Shown: positions 1 to 8,958 of the stretch, one piece after another
Layout: each line of letters begins with the position of its first letter
How positions within the stretch are numbered: position 1 is the first letter of the stretch
NCBI RefSeq assembly: GCF_014195585.1
Contig: NZ_JACICA010000001.1
Location: 124,001-188,000 of the forward strand
DNA length: 64,000 nt
Origin: Alloprevotella rava
Lineage (GTDB): Bacteria; Bacteroidota; Bacteroidia; Bacteroidales; Bacteroidaceae
Reading direction: 5' to 3'
Program-made: the position numbers and the translations under genes
The notes under the pieces: model-generated
What the model was told of the DNA's origin: nothing
The model's input: only the letters and a program-made list of their open reading frames with translations
Database searches by the model: none

Positions 1-2
1 GC

Positions 3-1892
3 CACATATTCAACCACGATCCTATCTACGGCAAGACGGACTGTATGAGTCCCAACGCTATGTCTGACAATGAGTTCCGCGCCTACCTCTACATGATGGC
101 TACACGTGGTACGGCGTTCTGGGAAATGCTTTATTCTTACAACATGATGGACGAAGGCAACAAATGGCTTATCAATGCCGAAGCCCTCACGTTCATAGAC
201 AAGAATTACGAGACACTGCGCAATGCTGTCTACTTTGGTCGCTCGCCGAAGTCGGGCGAAATCTACGGCTACTCTTGCTGGCGTCCCGTTACAACAGGAC
301 AACAAGCGGAGGGTATTGTTTCGTTCCGCAATCCGTCAAACACTTCTAAGACTTTCACGTTTACGTTCGACAAAGCGGTAGGAGTTCCCGAAACAGCAAA
401 TAATCTGCATGCCGGCCTGATTATGCAATATAGCGGCACACCGGGTGCAGCGACAGCACTGACTTGGACACCTGCTGCCACGACTTACGCATACGGTCAG
501 AATATGCAACTGACGCTCCGTCCGGGTGAGATTCTCGTGCTCCGCTTTGGTGCGGCCGATACCACCCCTGCAACATTTGCCACGGTGCGCTCTACGGAAG
601 CTCGCAAAGTGGTGGCGCAGTTCTCTGAACCTGTCCGCCCCACAACTTCTGCCTTTGCTCTCTATGATGGAGCAACACTCGTTGGTCAGCCCGCAGCGGT
701 TTCCTTAGCGGCCGATTATCGCACCGTGACACTCACCTTTGCCAATGCTTTACAAGATAATAAGGCTTACACGCTGAAGGCACAGAATCTTTCGGATTGG
801 AACAATGTTCTCTCTCAGGATGTATCTCCTGTCTTCTACTATAATGCAGGAGGTCTCGTTCTCCGCATAGATTCTACAGCACAATTGCAGCAGGCAGAGA
901 CCGTAGCCACGCGTTCGGACCTCCGCGCCGGCGTTCAGTTCCTTGCTTTGGACAAGTCCTATACCGCGGTGAGTGAGAAAACGATAGGTGGGCGCGATGC
1001 TTTCACTTTCTCTACACTCGTCCGTACTACTGCTGCCAATACAGTCATAGCACAGCAGGCAGGAGCGTGGAAGTTGGAACTCGTGAATGGAAAACCCGTC
1101 TTCAAGGTGGGACATACCACCTTTGCCGCTGACTCTGTGGTGAACGATGGCCGTAACCATCAGATTACTGCTGTGCGCGAGGCAAACGGCATGGTGAAAG
1201 TCTATATCGATGGCAACTTGCAGGGCACTGCCTATAATGCTGCTTATGCTGAGGAAATACTCACGCCAGCTCGTCTTCAGTTGGGCGGTACGGCTGGTTT
1301 GGAATTGGCAGCTGCCAGCCTCTATGTAGGAGCTGCCGATTACGAGAAAGCAGCAGCCGATGCTTCTGCAGCACTCACTGAGAAATACCTCATCAGTGTG
1401 ACTGTCCCCACAGGACTTGACGTGACGTTCACCCCTAAGGCTGGAGTGACAGCTGCCGGCGAGCAATTGGTAGCTGCCGTCGCACCAGGAAAAACTGTTT
1501 CGGTCAAGGCCGTGGCTCAAGACGGCTTCCGCCTTGCTGGCTACACGAAGGACGGTGTTCAGACAACGCTCAATGCTGGTAGGGATTCAGTTGCAACGGT
1601 GCACTTTGCCGCAGTGCGTGCCGACCATAATTTGGTGTTTGTGGTAAAGAAAACCACCGGTATTGCTGAGGCTTCCGCCAATGGTCTGAAGGTGACGACA
1701 ACGCCGACAAGCATAGAAGTGACTGGAGCTAGCCCACTCAGCATTCGTGCCTACACGTCGGATGGTCGACTGTTGGGAACGGCGAAAGGAACAGACCGAG
1801 TTGTTCTCTCCACTGCTGCCTGGCCAGCAGGAACTTATATCCTTGACATCATGACTTCCGGAATTTCTAAAACGGTAAAACTCATGAAATAA
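3..1892 (+). CDS. Secreted LamG-domain, T9SS-tail protein, probable glycosidase C-terminus (5' truncated by window)
   Basis: The reading frame is open from base 3, so the first ATG at 45 is not the true start and the gene begins outside the window. The visible 629 codons begin with the end of what looks like a glycosidase catalytic region (NHDPIYG, then GTAFWEMLYSY). A beta-sandwich follows. Around visible residues 285-445 there is a LamG/concanavalin-type jelly roll with the WKLELVNGKPVF and VKVYIDGNLQG signatures. The last 70 or so residues (SIRAYTSDGRLLG, AGTYILDI, KTVKLMK) resemble a type A C-terminal sorting domain of the type IX secretion system, so the protein is probably exported to the cell surface or medium. 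The catalytic family cannot be assigned from this fragment; a GH101-like or related endo-glycosidase is possible. A terminator hairpin follows at 1948. Confidence 0.7.
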   Translation, partial: HIFNHDPIYGKTDCMSPNAMSDNEFRAYLYMMATRGTAFWEMLYSYNMMDEGNKWLINAEALTFIDKNYETLRNAVYFGRSPKSGEIYGYSCWRPVTTGQQAEGIVSFRNPSNTSKTFTFTFDKAVGVPETANNLHAGLIMQYSGTPGAATALTWTPAATTYAYGQNMQLTLRPGEILVLRFGAADTTPATFATVRSTEARKVVAQFSEPVRPTTSAFALYDGATLVGQPAAVSLAADYRTVTLTFANALQDNKAYTLKAQNLSDWNNVLSQDVSPVFYYNAGGLVLRIDSTAQLQQAETVATRSDLRAGVQFLALDKSYTAVSEKTIGGRDAFTFSTLVRTTAANTVIAQQAGAWKLELVNGKPVFKVGHTTFAADSVVNDGRNHQITAVREANGMVKVYIDGNLQGTAYNAAYAEEILTPARLQLGGTAGLELAAASLYVGAADYEKAAADASAALTEKYLISVTVPTGLDVTFTPKAGVTAAGEQLVAAVAPGKTVSVKAVAQDGFRLAGYTKDGVQTTLNAGRDSVATVHFAAVRADHNLVFVVKKTTGIAEASANGLKVTTTPTSIEVTGASPLSIRAYTSDGRLLGTAKGTDRVVLSTAAWPAGTYILDIMTSGISKTVKLMK

Positions 1893-1947
1893 TCTCATTA
1901 GCGCACCCGGCATTTTCCTTTTGCTCCCTTGCGCTTCCACCTTATCC

Positions 1948-1990
1948 GTCCTGTCGAAGACCTTCCTTTGTGTACTTCGGCAGGACTTTT
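1948..1990 (+). terminator. Rho-independent terminator of the LamG protein gene
   Basis: Twelve-base arms at 1948-1959 (GTCCTGTCGAAG) and 1975-1986 (CTTCGGCAGGAC) pair with one G-T and are followed by TTTT, 56 bases after the stop codon. Confidence 0.7.
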
Positions 1991-2119
1991 CTATTTCCAT
2001 TTCCTCATCTGATTCCACCTTTGAGCCTCTTATTTTTGCATGAGTGACGATCTTTCTGAAATATCTTTTCTGTGGCATGGTACAGATGTATGATGCAGCT
2101 ATTTTTGCATCAGAAAAAG

Positions 2120-2163
2120 GGCAGTGTCCCAAATAGAGTGGAAGCTTTGTTTGGGACACTGCC
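2120..2163. terminator. Perfect 14-bp hairpin between convergent genes
   Basis: Arms 2120-2133 (GGCAGTGTCCCAAA) and 2150-2163 are perfect complements around a 16-base loop. No strong T-run follows on either side, so this may be a back-up terminator or an RNA-stabilising hairpin. The rest of 1893-2239 holds only the two terminators on either side; I see no gene. Confidence 0.5.
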
Positions 2164-2183
2164 TATTTTGATGAATGTATGTA

Positions 2184-2218
2184 CGAAAAATCCCCTGCAA
2201 GTAATTTGCAGGGGATTT
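2184..2218 (-). terminator. Rho-independent terminator of alaS
   Basis: Thirteen-base arms at 2188-2200 and 2206-2218 (AAATCCCCTGCAA and its complement) with a 5-base loop. Read on the minus strand the hairpin runs into a T tract (complement of 2184-2190), 21 bases past the alaS stop. Confidence 0.85.
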
Positions 2219-2239
2219 CTATAATAGAGTATCTCAGTT

Positions 2240-4864
2240 TTAGAGATTGGCTAATTCAAGCACTTTTTCAACGGCAGCTTCAAGGCCGTTAACATCCTTA
2301 CCGCCTGCCGTGGCAAAGTGGGGAGCACCGCCGCCGCCACCTTGGATAAGTTTGGCTGCTTCGCGCACCATCTGTCCCGCATTGAGGGCGTTATCCTTCA
2401 CGAGGTCTTTGCTGATCATTACCGTTAAAAGCGGTTTGCCTTCATAGCTCGAACCCAGCACGCAGAGCATCTTCTCGGGCAATTGTCCTGACACCTGGAA
2501 AGCCAAGTCTTTGACAGCGTCGGGAGAAATACTCATGGGGAGTACGCTCTTAAGCACCTTGACGCCGTTGATATCTTCAGCGCGTTCGATGAGGCTCGCT
2601 TTGATTTGCTGCACCTTCTGCTTCACGAAGTCCTCTACTTGAGCTTTCAGTCCGCTGTTTTCTTCGATGGTTTTCTGAATAGCTGCCGTGAGATCCTTAG
2701 CATTGTTGAAGAGTTCTTTCAAACTCGTCAGCAAGTCTTGTTGCATATAGACACTCTCTTCTGCTGCCTTACCGGTGAGAGCTTCGATGCGGCGAACACC
2801 AGCAGCTACACTGCTCTCGCTCACGATGCGGAACAAACCGAGACGACCGGTACTCTTGGCATGGCAACCGCCGCAGAACTCTACACTGTTGCCGAACTGT
2901 ACAACACGAACTTCGTCGCCATATTTCTCGCCAAAGAGAGCGATGGCGCCCATACGCTTGGCTTCTTCCATAGGTACGTTGCGATGATCCTGCAAGGGGA
3001 TATCTTCACGGATGCGACGGTTGACAATCTGTTCAACCTTACGCAATTCTTCCGGCGTCACCTTCTGAAAGTGAGAGAAGTCGAAGCGCAGATAGTCGGG
3101 CGTAACGAGCGAACCCTTTTGTTCTACATGGCTGCCGAGAACCTCGCGGAGGGCTTGGTCGATGAGGTGAGTGGCCGTGTGGTTGGCTTCGCTACCACGG
3201 CGCGCTTCGAGGTCGATTATTGCGCGGAAATCAGCTGCCGGATTTTCGGGCAGTTGTTTTGTTAGATGAATGGGGAGGTTGTTCTCGCGCTTCGTATCGA
3301 AAATCTGAACTGTTTCGTTCGCACTGCGAAGAATACCTTTGTCGCCCACCTGGCCGCCCATCTCAGCGTAGAAAGGAGTAGTGTCGAGTACGAGTTCGTA
3401 GTAGGTCTGCTTCTTCTGCTGCACTTTACGGTAGCGCAGGATATGGCAGTCGGCTTCTGTCTCGTCCCAACCCACAAACTTGTCTTCACCTTCGCGGATC
3501 ACCACCCAGTCGCCAGTTTCCACTGCCGCAGCATTGCGAGCGCGCTCTTTTTGCTTCTGCATCTCTGCATTGAAGCCTTCTTCGTCCGTCTTGAGTCCCT
3601 GCTCAGCGCAGATGAGTTCTGTGAGGTCGAAGGGGAAACCGTAAGTGTCGAAAAGCGTGAAAGCCTTAGCACCATCGAGCGTATTGCTGCCAGCTGCCTT
3701 GGTTTCCTGAATCAGTCCGTCGAGCAGGTTGATACCCGTTGCCAAAGTGCGGAGGAAGCTATCTTCCTCTTCCTTGATAACGCGGGTGATGAGCTCCTGC
3801 TGCGCAGTGAGTTCGGGATAAGCACCGCCCATTTCTTTCACGAAAGTAGGGATGAGCTGATAGATGAATGCCTGTTTCTGATTGAGGAACGTGTAGGCGT
3901 AGCGCACTGCACGGCGCAGAATGCGGCGAATGACATAGCCCGCTTTCGCATTACTGGGCAACTGACCGTCAGCAATGGAGAAAGCGATAGCGCGGAGGTG
4001 GTCGGCAACCACACGCATGGCCACATCAACATTCTCTTCCTTACCGTAAGTAAAGCCGGACAGCTGTTCCTCTTTCTTGATGATGGGTTGGAAAATATCG
4101 GTGTCGTAGTTGGAATTCTTACCCTGCAGCATGCGCACCAAGCGTTCGAAGCCCATACCCGTATCGATGACGTGCATAGGAAGTGGTTCGAGAGTGCCAT
4201 CCGCTTTGCGGTTGTACTGCATGAATACGATGTTCCAGATTTCGATAACTTGAGGGTCATCCTTATTAACGAGTTCACGCCCTGGAACTTTTGCTTTCTC
4301 TTCTGCTGAGCGGGAATCGACATGGATTTCGGAGCAAGGACCGCAGGGACCTGTGTCGCCCATCTCCCAGAAGTTGTCGTGCTTGTTGCCGTTGATGATA
4401 TGGTCGGCTGGAACATGCTTAGCCCAGAAGCTGGCTGCTTCGTCGTCGCGCTCAAGGCCTTCTTCCTTAGATCCCTCAAACACGGTGACGTAGAGATCTT
4501 TCGGGTCGAGGTGAAGAACATCAACGAGATACTCCCAAGCATAGTCGATCGCTTTCTCTTTGAAGTAATCGCCAAAACTCCAGTTACCGAGCATCTCAAA
4601 CATAGTGTGGTGGTAAGTGTCGTGACCCACTTCTTCAAGGTCATTGTGTTTGCCGCTCACGCGCAGACACTTCTGTGAGTCTGTACGACGGCGCGGTTCT
4701 GGCTCACGCGTGCCGAGGATGATATCTTTCCATTGATTCATGCCGGCATTTGTAAACATCAGCGTGGGGTCGTCCTTGACAACCATCGGAGCAGAAGGTA
4801 CAATCGTGTGCCCCTTGCTTTCGAAGAATTTCTTGTACGACTCGCGAATTTCGTTTGCTGTCAT
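2240..4864 (-). CDS. alaS: Alanyl-tRNA synthetase
   Basis: A cytoplasmic class II aminoacyl-tRNA synthetase that charges tRNA-Ala. At 874 residues it is full length for bacterial AlaS. The N-terminus carries the class II catalytic core ([13 protein letters not shown] near residue 35, [13 protein letters not shown] near 170). The editing domain shows the HTATH metal site near residue 560 and the [10 protein letters not shown] partner near 665. The C-terminal oligomerisation region ends with the glycine-rich [14 protein letters not shown] motif typical of this enzyme. The start is the first ATG of the conserved N-terminus ([18 protein letters not shown]). A consensus promoter lies just upstream at 4903-4933. 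It stands alone between its own promoter and terminator. Confidence 0.98.
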   Translation of the reverse strand: MTANEIRESYKKFFESKGHTIVPSAPMVVKDDPTLMFTNAGMNQWKDIILGTREPEPRRRTDSQKCLRVSGKHNDLEEVGHDTYHHTMFEMLGNWSFGDYFKEKAIDYAWEYLVDVLHLDPKDLYVTVFEGSKEEGLERDDEAASFWAKHVPADHIINGNKHDNFWEMGDTGPCGPCSEIHVDSRSAEEKAKVPGRELVNKDDPQVIEIWNIVFMQYNRKADGTLEPLPMHVIDTGMGFERLVRMLQGKNSNYDTDIFQPIIKKEEQLSGFTYGKEENVDVAMRVVADHLRAIAFSIADGQLPSNAKAGYVIRRILRRAVRYAYTFLNQKQAFIYQLIPTFVKEMGGAYPELTAQQELITRVIKEEEDSFLRTLATGINLLDGLIQETKAAGSNTLDGAKAFTLFDTYGFPFDLTELICAEQGLKTDEEGFNAEMQKQKERARNAAAVETGDWVVIREGEDKFVGWDETEADCHILRYRKVQQKKQTYYELVLDTTPFYAEMGGQVGDKGILRSANETVQIFDTKRENNLPIHLTKQLPENPAADFRAIIDLEARRGSEANHTATHLIDQALREVLGSHVEQKGSLVTPDYLRFDFSHFQKVTPEELRKVEQIVNRRIREDIPLQDHRNVPMEEAKRMGAIALFGEKYGDEVRVVQFGNSVEFCGGCHAKSTGRLGLFRIVSESSVAAGVRRIEALTGKAAEESVYMQQDLLTSLKELFNNAKDLTAAIQKTIEENSGLKAQVEDFVKQKVQQIKASLIERAEDINGVKVLKSVLPMSISPDAVKDLAFQVSGQLPEKMLCVLGSSYEGKPLLTVMISKDLVKDNALNAGQMVREAAKLIQGGGGGAPHFATAGGKDVNGLEAAVEKVLELANL

Positions 4865-4902
4865 TATTCTGTATTTTTATTAGTTTTCTTTTTCTAAAGG
4901 TG

Positions 4903-4933
4903 CAAAAATACTGCAAAGTGGCTGAAACGCAAA
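4903..4933 (-). promoter_or_regulatory. Bacteroidota-type promoter of alaS
   Basis: On the minus strand TTTG (4933-4930) is separated by 19 bases from TATTTTTG (4910-4903), matching the -33/-7 consensus. The predicted transcription start is near 4899, which gives a leader of about 35 nt. Confidence 0.75.
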
Positions 4934-4990
4934 GTTCCACACCTTGTTTTCCTTATTCTGTACCCTTACTGACGCCCGAAGAAAACAAGG

Positions 4991-5032
4991 CAAGCCCACT
5001 CACGCGAAGAATGTGTTCGCGGAGTGGGCTTG
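4991..5032 (-). terminator. Hairpin terminator of the transglutaminase gene
   Basis: Outer arms 4991-5001 (CAAGCCCACTC) and 5022-5032 are perfect complements; an inner stem CGCGAA/TTCGCG extends the hairpin. It lies 31 bases past the stop at 5063. The following T-run on the minus strand is short and interrupted. Confidence 0.65.
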
Positions 5033-5062
5033 TGGAAATTTTACACCGTTAAAGGCGTCGCG

Positions 5063-7732
5063 TTAGAGTTTACCGATAGTCTTTGTGAGTTGCTGCCCCA
5101 TGCCGATGGTGTAGCCCTGGCTGAAGAATACAACGCGGTTGAACGTGTCGCCGATAATCACGACGGGGCGTTCGGGGCTTTGCGTCAGGCCGCTACCAAA
5201 GAGATCGTTGGCCACTTGCTGTTTGCTGTCGATACCAAAGCGGAGGTTCTTCGGCAGGTTAGGAAATTCGCTGCGACGTTTCATGAAGGAGTCGTACTCT
5301 GCTGCCGTGGGGAAGAGCATCAAAATGGTGCGCCCCCAGCTCTCAAGCTCGGCACGACTGGCTTCAATATCGTGGAGAATATGGGTACTCGGCTCATTGT
5401 TGGCTTTGAGTAATCCAACGATGAAATAGCCGCGCCCAGTGGTGGAGAGAACGCTCTTCTCCTTAGCTTCCTCAAGGTCGTGGTAGATGTTCTCAGCGTT
5501 GAACGAACCGATGACGCTTACCTGGCTGGCATCCTCCCGCATGACGAGTTGCACAGTGGTGTCAGCCGTTACGGGAAACACACTGATGTGGCAGAGCACA
5601 CTACCATCGGCCAAACGTGTGCCGGAGGTGAGCAGATAGTCGCCGCTCTCCACTTCTACGCCCTTTTTGAAAGTTTCCGCCCAAGTAGCGTTCTCGTCAT
5701 AGCCTTGCAGCTTTGGTAGTCCGTCTTCGAGGCGTGAGAGAGAGAAGTGGGAATAGTAGGAAGGATTCTCCATGAAACGACGCGGAGAGTAGGAGAGAGC
5801 AAGGTTGGACAACTGAGAGTTAGCAGCAGTTTGCGTTGGACCGAAATCTACTGTTTTCCATTCTCCATCCCAATATTGGAAATTGCTCGTCACTTCATCA
5901 CGGCGAGCGGGAATGCCCAATGTACGGCACATTGCCACGAAGCAGATACCTTTGGAAGTGGTTGAGGCTTGTTGTGAGGAAAGCACTGTGGCGGGAGCTT
6001 GAGGGATGAAGCGTGAAGCGGGTGTGGTGTCGGTCTTCACGCTATTTAGTTTCTGCATGATTGCCGCCACTTGTTCGTCGGTATGAGTGAATGTCCGGAT
6101 CGTTTCCACTGTCTGAGCCAGCTCTGTGCGCCATGGCGTGAGCTCTTCCGTTGAGATGCGAGGGCAGAGCACGTAGTATAAGTTGCGTTGGAAGTCCTCT
6201 TCGTCCACTTTCATTGCGCTCGGTGTGGACAGCTGCTTTTCGATTTGTTCGATGTGGTTGATGATAACCCGCTCATCAAAGTCGCGCAAGTCTTTGTCTG
6301 TTAAACTTTCGAGTACGTACAGAACAAGATCTTTTTGCGTCAAATTCTTCGACAATACGCATACATTCTTTTCTTGGTTGAAATGTTCAAGCACATCGTA
6401 GAGCGCCATGAAGTTCCCCTCCGATTTTTTGAAGAGCGGCTGCAAGCGGGCTACATCGTAGTTTAATACTTCACCTATTTCCTCCACCTTCTTCTCGTTT
6501 GGCCAGACTGAAGGCCATTTCATGCGCTGAGCATCTTCTTGCGCCAATCGCTTATTGTTGAGAGCTTCGGCTTCGGGCGACACTTTCGGATAGTTGTTGC
6601 TCACGGGAGGAGGAGTGAGCGTTAAGTCAATTTCAAAGCGATCGCCCGCTTTATGAGTAAGGCGTATCTCTGTGGGGTGTTTACCCTGATTCGGCGAAAC
6701 TTTGGCAAAACCGTAGCGTCCGTCCTTTGCTGCCCAAACAAGGAGATCGCCCTTTCCGCAGATGAGTGAGGCTTCACCGCGAGCATCCGACTGAGTGGAA
6801 TAGAGCGTATAAAATTCAGCATAATTGTAAAGGCCGAAGCGCACTTTTGCATCGCGCACTTTACGCCCTTCAGCATCGACAATGCGCACGCTGCGTCGTT
6901 CAACAGGCGCGTAATTATTGGTCACGTTGATAGTGGTTTGCAACGGATATTGTTGGAGGATTTGTTCTTCGCCTTGGTATCGTCCCATGACAGTAGTATT
7001 CATCAGCATACCACGTGCTGCGGGCTGGTTGAACCACGCAATGTTCAATTCCGCAGCTGGTTCGCAAGCTCCGAGAAACTGCCATTTCCCATCAACGTAA
7101 GCCTCCACCCATGCGTGGTTATCATCGGTGTGCGCCCAACGTGGGGTGTACACTTGGCGCGCCGGTATGCCCACAGCTCTAAGCGCACTCACCGCCAGCG
7201 TACTCTCCTCGCCGCAACGCCCCGTAGTGGTGCGCATGGAAGCCAGTGGGCTGGAGGTGCGAGCATCTGAAGGGCGATAGGTCATCACAGAATGGCACCA
7301 ATGGTTCACTTCGAGAGCCGCATCGTGCCAATTCATGTGGCGCACACGCTTTCGGAGCACTTCGTAGGTTTTTATACGGAATGAATCGAGATGTTCGTTG
7401 TTGACACGAATAGGCAAAACAAAATGCTGCCATTCACGGTCGGGAATCTGTTTTCCCCAAGGAAAATCAGTGCGAGTTTGGAGGGCTAAGCGCGCATTAT
7501 CCAGCATGAACTGTGGGGTATAATCCGTCACGTCGGTCCAGTCCATGTAAGCATACAAAAACTGGAGCGCATCGCGTTCTTGCGGTGTCTTCGCCAATTT
7601 CAGCGCCTCTTGCGGATGAGTGCAAACTGAATTTTTGAAGCGCTGTTGGAAATCGGCCTGCACTTCTTTCGCCGTTTGTGCTGTAGCTTGTAGGCAGAGA
7701 GCAGCCCAAAGCATCATCAGAATTTTTTTCAT
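5063..7732 (-). CDS. Secreted protein with two transglutaminase-like domains
   Basis: An 889-residue exported protein with a cleavable signal peptide (MKKILMMLWAALCLQATAQT). The first transglutaminase/protease-like core has an apparently intact catalytic triad: Cys173 in GRCGEES, His206 in DDNHAW and Asp214 in VDGKW. A beta-rich segment follows around residues 270-370 (carboxypeptidase-regulatory-like in look, unproven). A second, degenerate core lies near residues 590-640: SKGICFVAMCRTLGIPARR keeps the Cys, then YWDGEWKTVDF follows, but I see no clear His. Such proteins in Bacteroidales act on peptides or proteins in the periplasm or at the surface; the substrate here is unknown. A -7 box TATCTTTG on the minus strand (7763-7756) sits about 24 bases upstream of the start; no good -33 box is visible. 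Confidence 0.8.
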   Translation of the reverse strand: MKKILMMLWAALCLQATAQTAKEVQADFQQRFKNSVCTHPQEALKLAKTPQERDALQFLYAYMDWTDVTDYTPQFMLDNARLALQTRTDFPWGKQIPDREWQHFVLPIRVNNEHLDSFRIKTYEVLRKRVRHMNWHDAALEVNHWCHSVMTYRPSDARTSSPLASMRTTTGRCGEESTLAVSALRAVGIPARQVYTPRWAHTDDNHAWVEAYVDGKWQFLGACEPAAELNIAWFNQPAARGMLMNTTVMGRYQGEEQILQQYPLQTTINVTNNYAPVERRSVRIVDAEGRKVRDAKVRFGLYNYAEFYTLYSTQSDARGEASLICGKGDLLVWAAKDGRYGFAKVSPNQGKHPTEIRLTHKAGDRFEIDLTLTPPPVSNNYPKVSPEAEALNNKRLAQEDAQRMKWPSVWPNEKKVEEIGEVLNYDVARLQPLFKKSEGNFMALYDVLEHFNQEKNVCVLSKNLTQKDLVLYVLESLTDKDLRDFDERVIINHIEQIEKQLSTPSAMKVDEEDFQRNLYYVLCPRISTEELTPWRTELAQTVETIRTFTHTDEQVAAIMQKLNSVKTDTTPASRFIPQAPATVLSSQQASTTSKGICFVAMCRTLGIPARRDEVTSNFQYWDGEWKTVDFGPTQTAANSQLSNLALSYSPRRFMENPSYYSHFSLSRLEDGLPKLQGYDENATWAETFKKGVEVESGDYLLTSGTRLADGSVLCHISVFPVTADTTVQLVMREDASQVSVIGSFNAENIYHDLEEAKEKSVLSTTGRGYFIVGLLKANNEPSTHILHDIEASRAELESWGRTILMLFPTAAEYDSFMKRRSEFPNLPKNLRFGIDSKQQVANDLFGSGLTQSPERPVVIIGDTFNRVVFFSQGYTIGMGQQLTKTIGKL

Positions 7733-7922
7733 AGGGAATCAGTCTTTCTTTGCAGCAAAGATATGAAAATTGCAGGAAATTCTAAAAAAGAAAGAGAAAA
7801 GCACACAAAAATAGACGAGCGATGATGTTGCAAGAGAAAAGATTTTCTGGATTTTTATAGGAAAAAGCTGAAAGTAAATGGTTGAAATTCGCTGATTAAA
7901 AGCATTTTCCGCGCCAAAAGAT

Positions 7923-7953
7923 TTTGTTTTTATGTAAATAAGTACTACTTTTG
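7923..7953 (+). promoter_or_regulatory. Promoter of rplU-rpmA
   Basis: TTTG (7923-7926), a 19-base spacer and TACTTTTG (7946-7953) match the Bacteroidota consensus exactly. The predicted start near 7957 leaves a leader of about 143 nt before rplU. Confidence 0.8.
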
Positions 7954-7956
7954 CAC

Positions 7957-8099
7957 CCGCATTGAGTCCGACGGGGCCGAAAAAGCGAAGAAAATCGAAA
8001 GAGAAATAACGGGACGCACTACCACACAGCGCCGAACAGCGTGGACATTCGATAGATTCTTCCGCCTCCCGGAAAAATCCGTTTAAACAATAATTTATA
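7957..8099 (+). promoter_or_regulatory. Long 5' leader of rplU, possible ribosomal-protein autoregulatory leader
   Basis: About 143 nt lie between the predicted transcription start and the rplU ATG, unusually long for this window, where most leaders are 20-40 nt. It holds short stems, for example TTCCG/CGGAA around a 5-base loop near 8061-8075. Ribosomal protein operons often carry feedback leaders. I do not recognise a named family here, so this is inference from length and position. Confidence 0.35.
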
Positions 8100-8417
8100 A
8101 TGTACGCAATCGTAGAGATTAACGGTCAGCAGTTCAAGGCAGAAGAGGGCAAGAAGCTCTTCGTCAATCATTTGCAGAATGCAGAAGACGGCCAAACTGT
8201 TGAATTTGACAAGGTGCTGCTGGTAGACGCAGACGGCACGGTAACTGTAGGCGCTCCCACTGTTGACGGCGCAAAGGTAGTTGCAGAAGTAGCTTCCAAG
8301 CTCGTTAAGGGTGACAAAGTTCTTATTTTCCATAAGAAGCGTCGTAAGGGCTATCGCAAGCTCAACGGCTATCGTCATCAGTTCACTGAGTTGGTAATCA
8401 AACAAGTTATTGCTTAA
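8100..8417 (+). CDS. rplU: 50S ribosomal protein L21
   Basis: A 105-residue protein of normal L21 length. It begins [20 protein letters not shown], the conserved L21 N-terminus, and contains the basic rRNA-binding stretch [16 protein letters not shown] near residues 80-95. It binds 23S rRNA in the large subunit. It is the first gene of a two-gene operon with rpmA 21 bases downstream. The -7 box at 7946 and the terminator at 8727 delimit a transcript of about 800 nt. Confidence 0.98.
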   Translation: MYAIVEINGQQFKAEEGKKLFVNHLQNAEDGQTVEFDKVLLVDADGTVTVGAPTVDGAKVVAEVASKLVKGDKVLIFHKKRRKGYRKLNGYRHQFTELVIKQVIA

Positions 8418-8438
8418 CCCCTAAAATTATTTTAAGAA

Positions 8439-8702
8439 ATGGCACATAAAAAAGGTGTTGGTAGTTCTAAGAACGGCCGCGAATCAGCTTCAAAGCGTTT
8501 AGGTGTTAAGATTTGGGGTGGCCAAACTTGCGTAGCAGGCAACATTCTTGTTCGCCAGCGCGGTACGGTTCACTATCCCGGTAAGAACGTTGCTAAGGGT
8601 AAGGACGACACTCTGTATGCTTTGGCAGACGGTGTAGTTGTTTTCCGTCGTGGTAATCGCGACCGCAGCGTTGTTTCCGTAGAACCCCAAGCTGAAGCCT
8701 AA
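8439..8702 (+). CDS. rpmA: 50S ribosomal protein L27
   Basis: An 87-residue L27. It begins [20 protein letters not shown] without the N-terminal presequence that Firmicutes and some other phyla cleave off, so the tail that reaches the peptidyl-transferase centre is made directly. The motif [20 protein letters not shown] is typical of the family. Pairing with rplU is the usual bacterial arrangement; the obgE gene that often follows is not present here. Confidence 0.98.
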   Translation: MAHKKGVGSSKNGRESASKRLGVKIWGGQTCVAGNILVRQRGTVHYPGKNVAKGKDDTLYALADGVVVFRRGNRDRSVVSVEPQAEA

Positions 8703-8726
8703 AGCTAAGGTAACTAACAATTTAAG

Positions 8727-8767
8727 AAAGAGGACATCGAACAATCTCGATGCCCTCTTTTTTTGTG
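8727..8767 (+). terminator. Rho-independent terminator of rplU-rpmA
   Basis: Fourteen-base arms at 8727-8740 and 8747-8760 (AAAGAGGACATCGA and its near-complement, one mismatch), a 6-base loop, then a run of T. It ends the operon 24 bases after the rpmA stop. Confidence 0.9.
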
Positions 8768-8920
8768 CTTACTTCGGAATGATATGGGATGTAGTGGTAG
8801 TAAAATAGTAGATATCGGATATTATTCCCAGTAGTATATGTTTGTAGTATTACTTTATATAGACTATAGCGATAAGGAATTGGTGGCTTTTTATGTATAA
8901 TATGCTTAAGTATTAACATA

Positions 8921-8954
8921 TTTGGGGGAAGAACAAAAATAAATAGTATTTTTG
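8921..8954 (+). promoter_or_regulatory. Promoter placing transcription start at the ATG of the next gene
   Basis: TATTTTTG at 8947-8954 is a full -7 match; TTTG at 8921-8924 is 22 bases upstream, slightly wide of the 19-21 norm. With the start about four bases past the -7 box, the mRNA would begin at or one base before the ATG at 8959, that is, leaderless. Confidence 0.55.
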
Positions 8955-8958
8955 TCCT

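Noticed and set aside
3266-4309. Open frame of 347 codons opposite alaS
   Set aside because: Antisense shadow of a well-defined synthetase gene; no promoter or family match.
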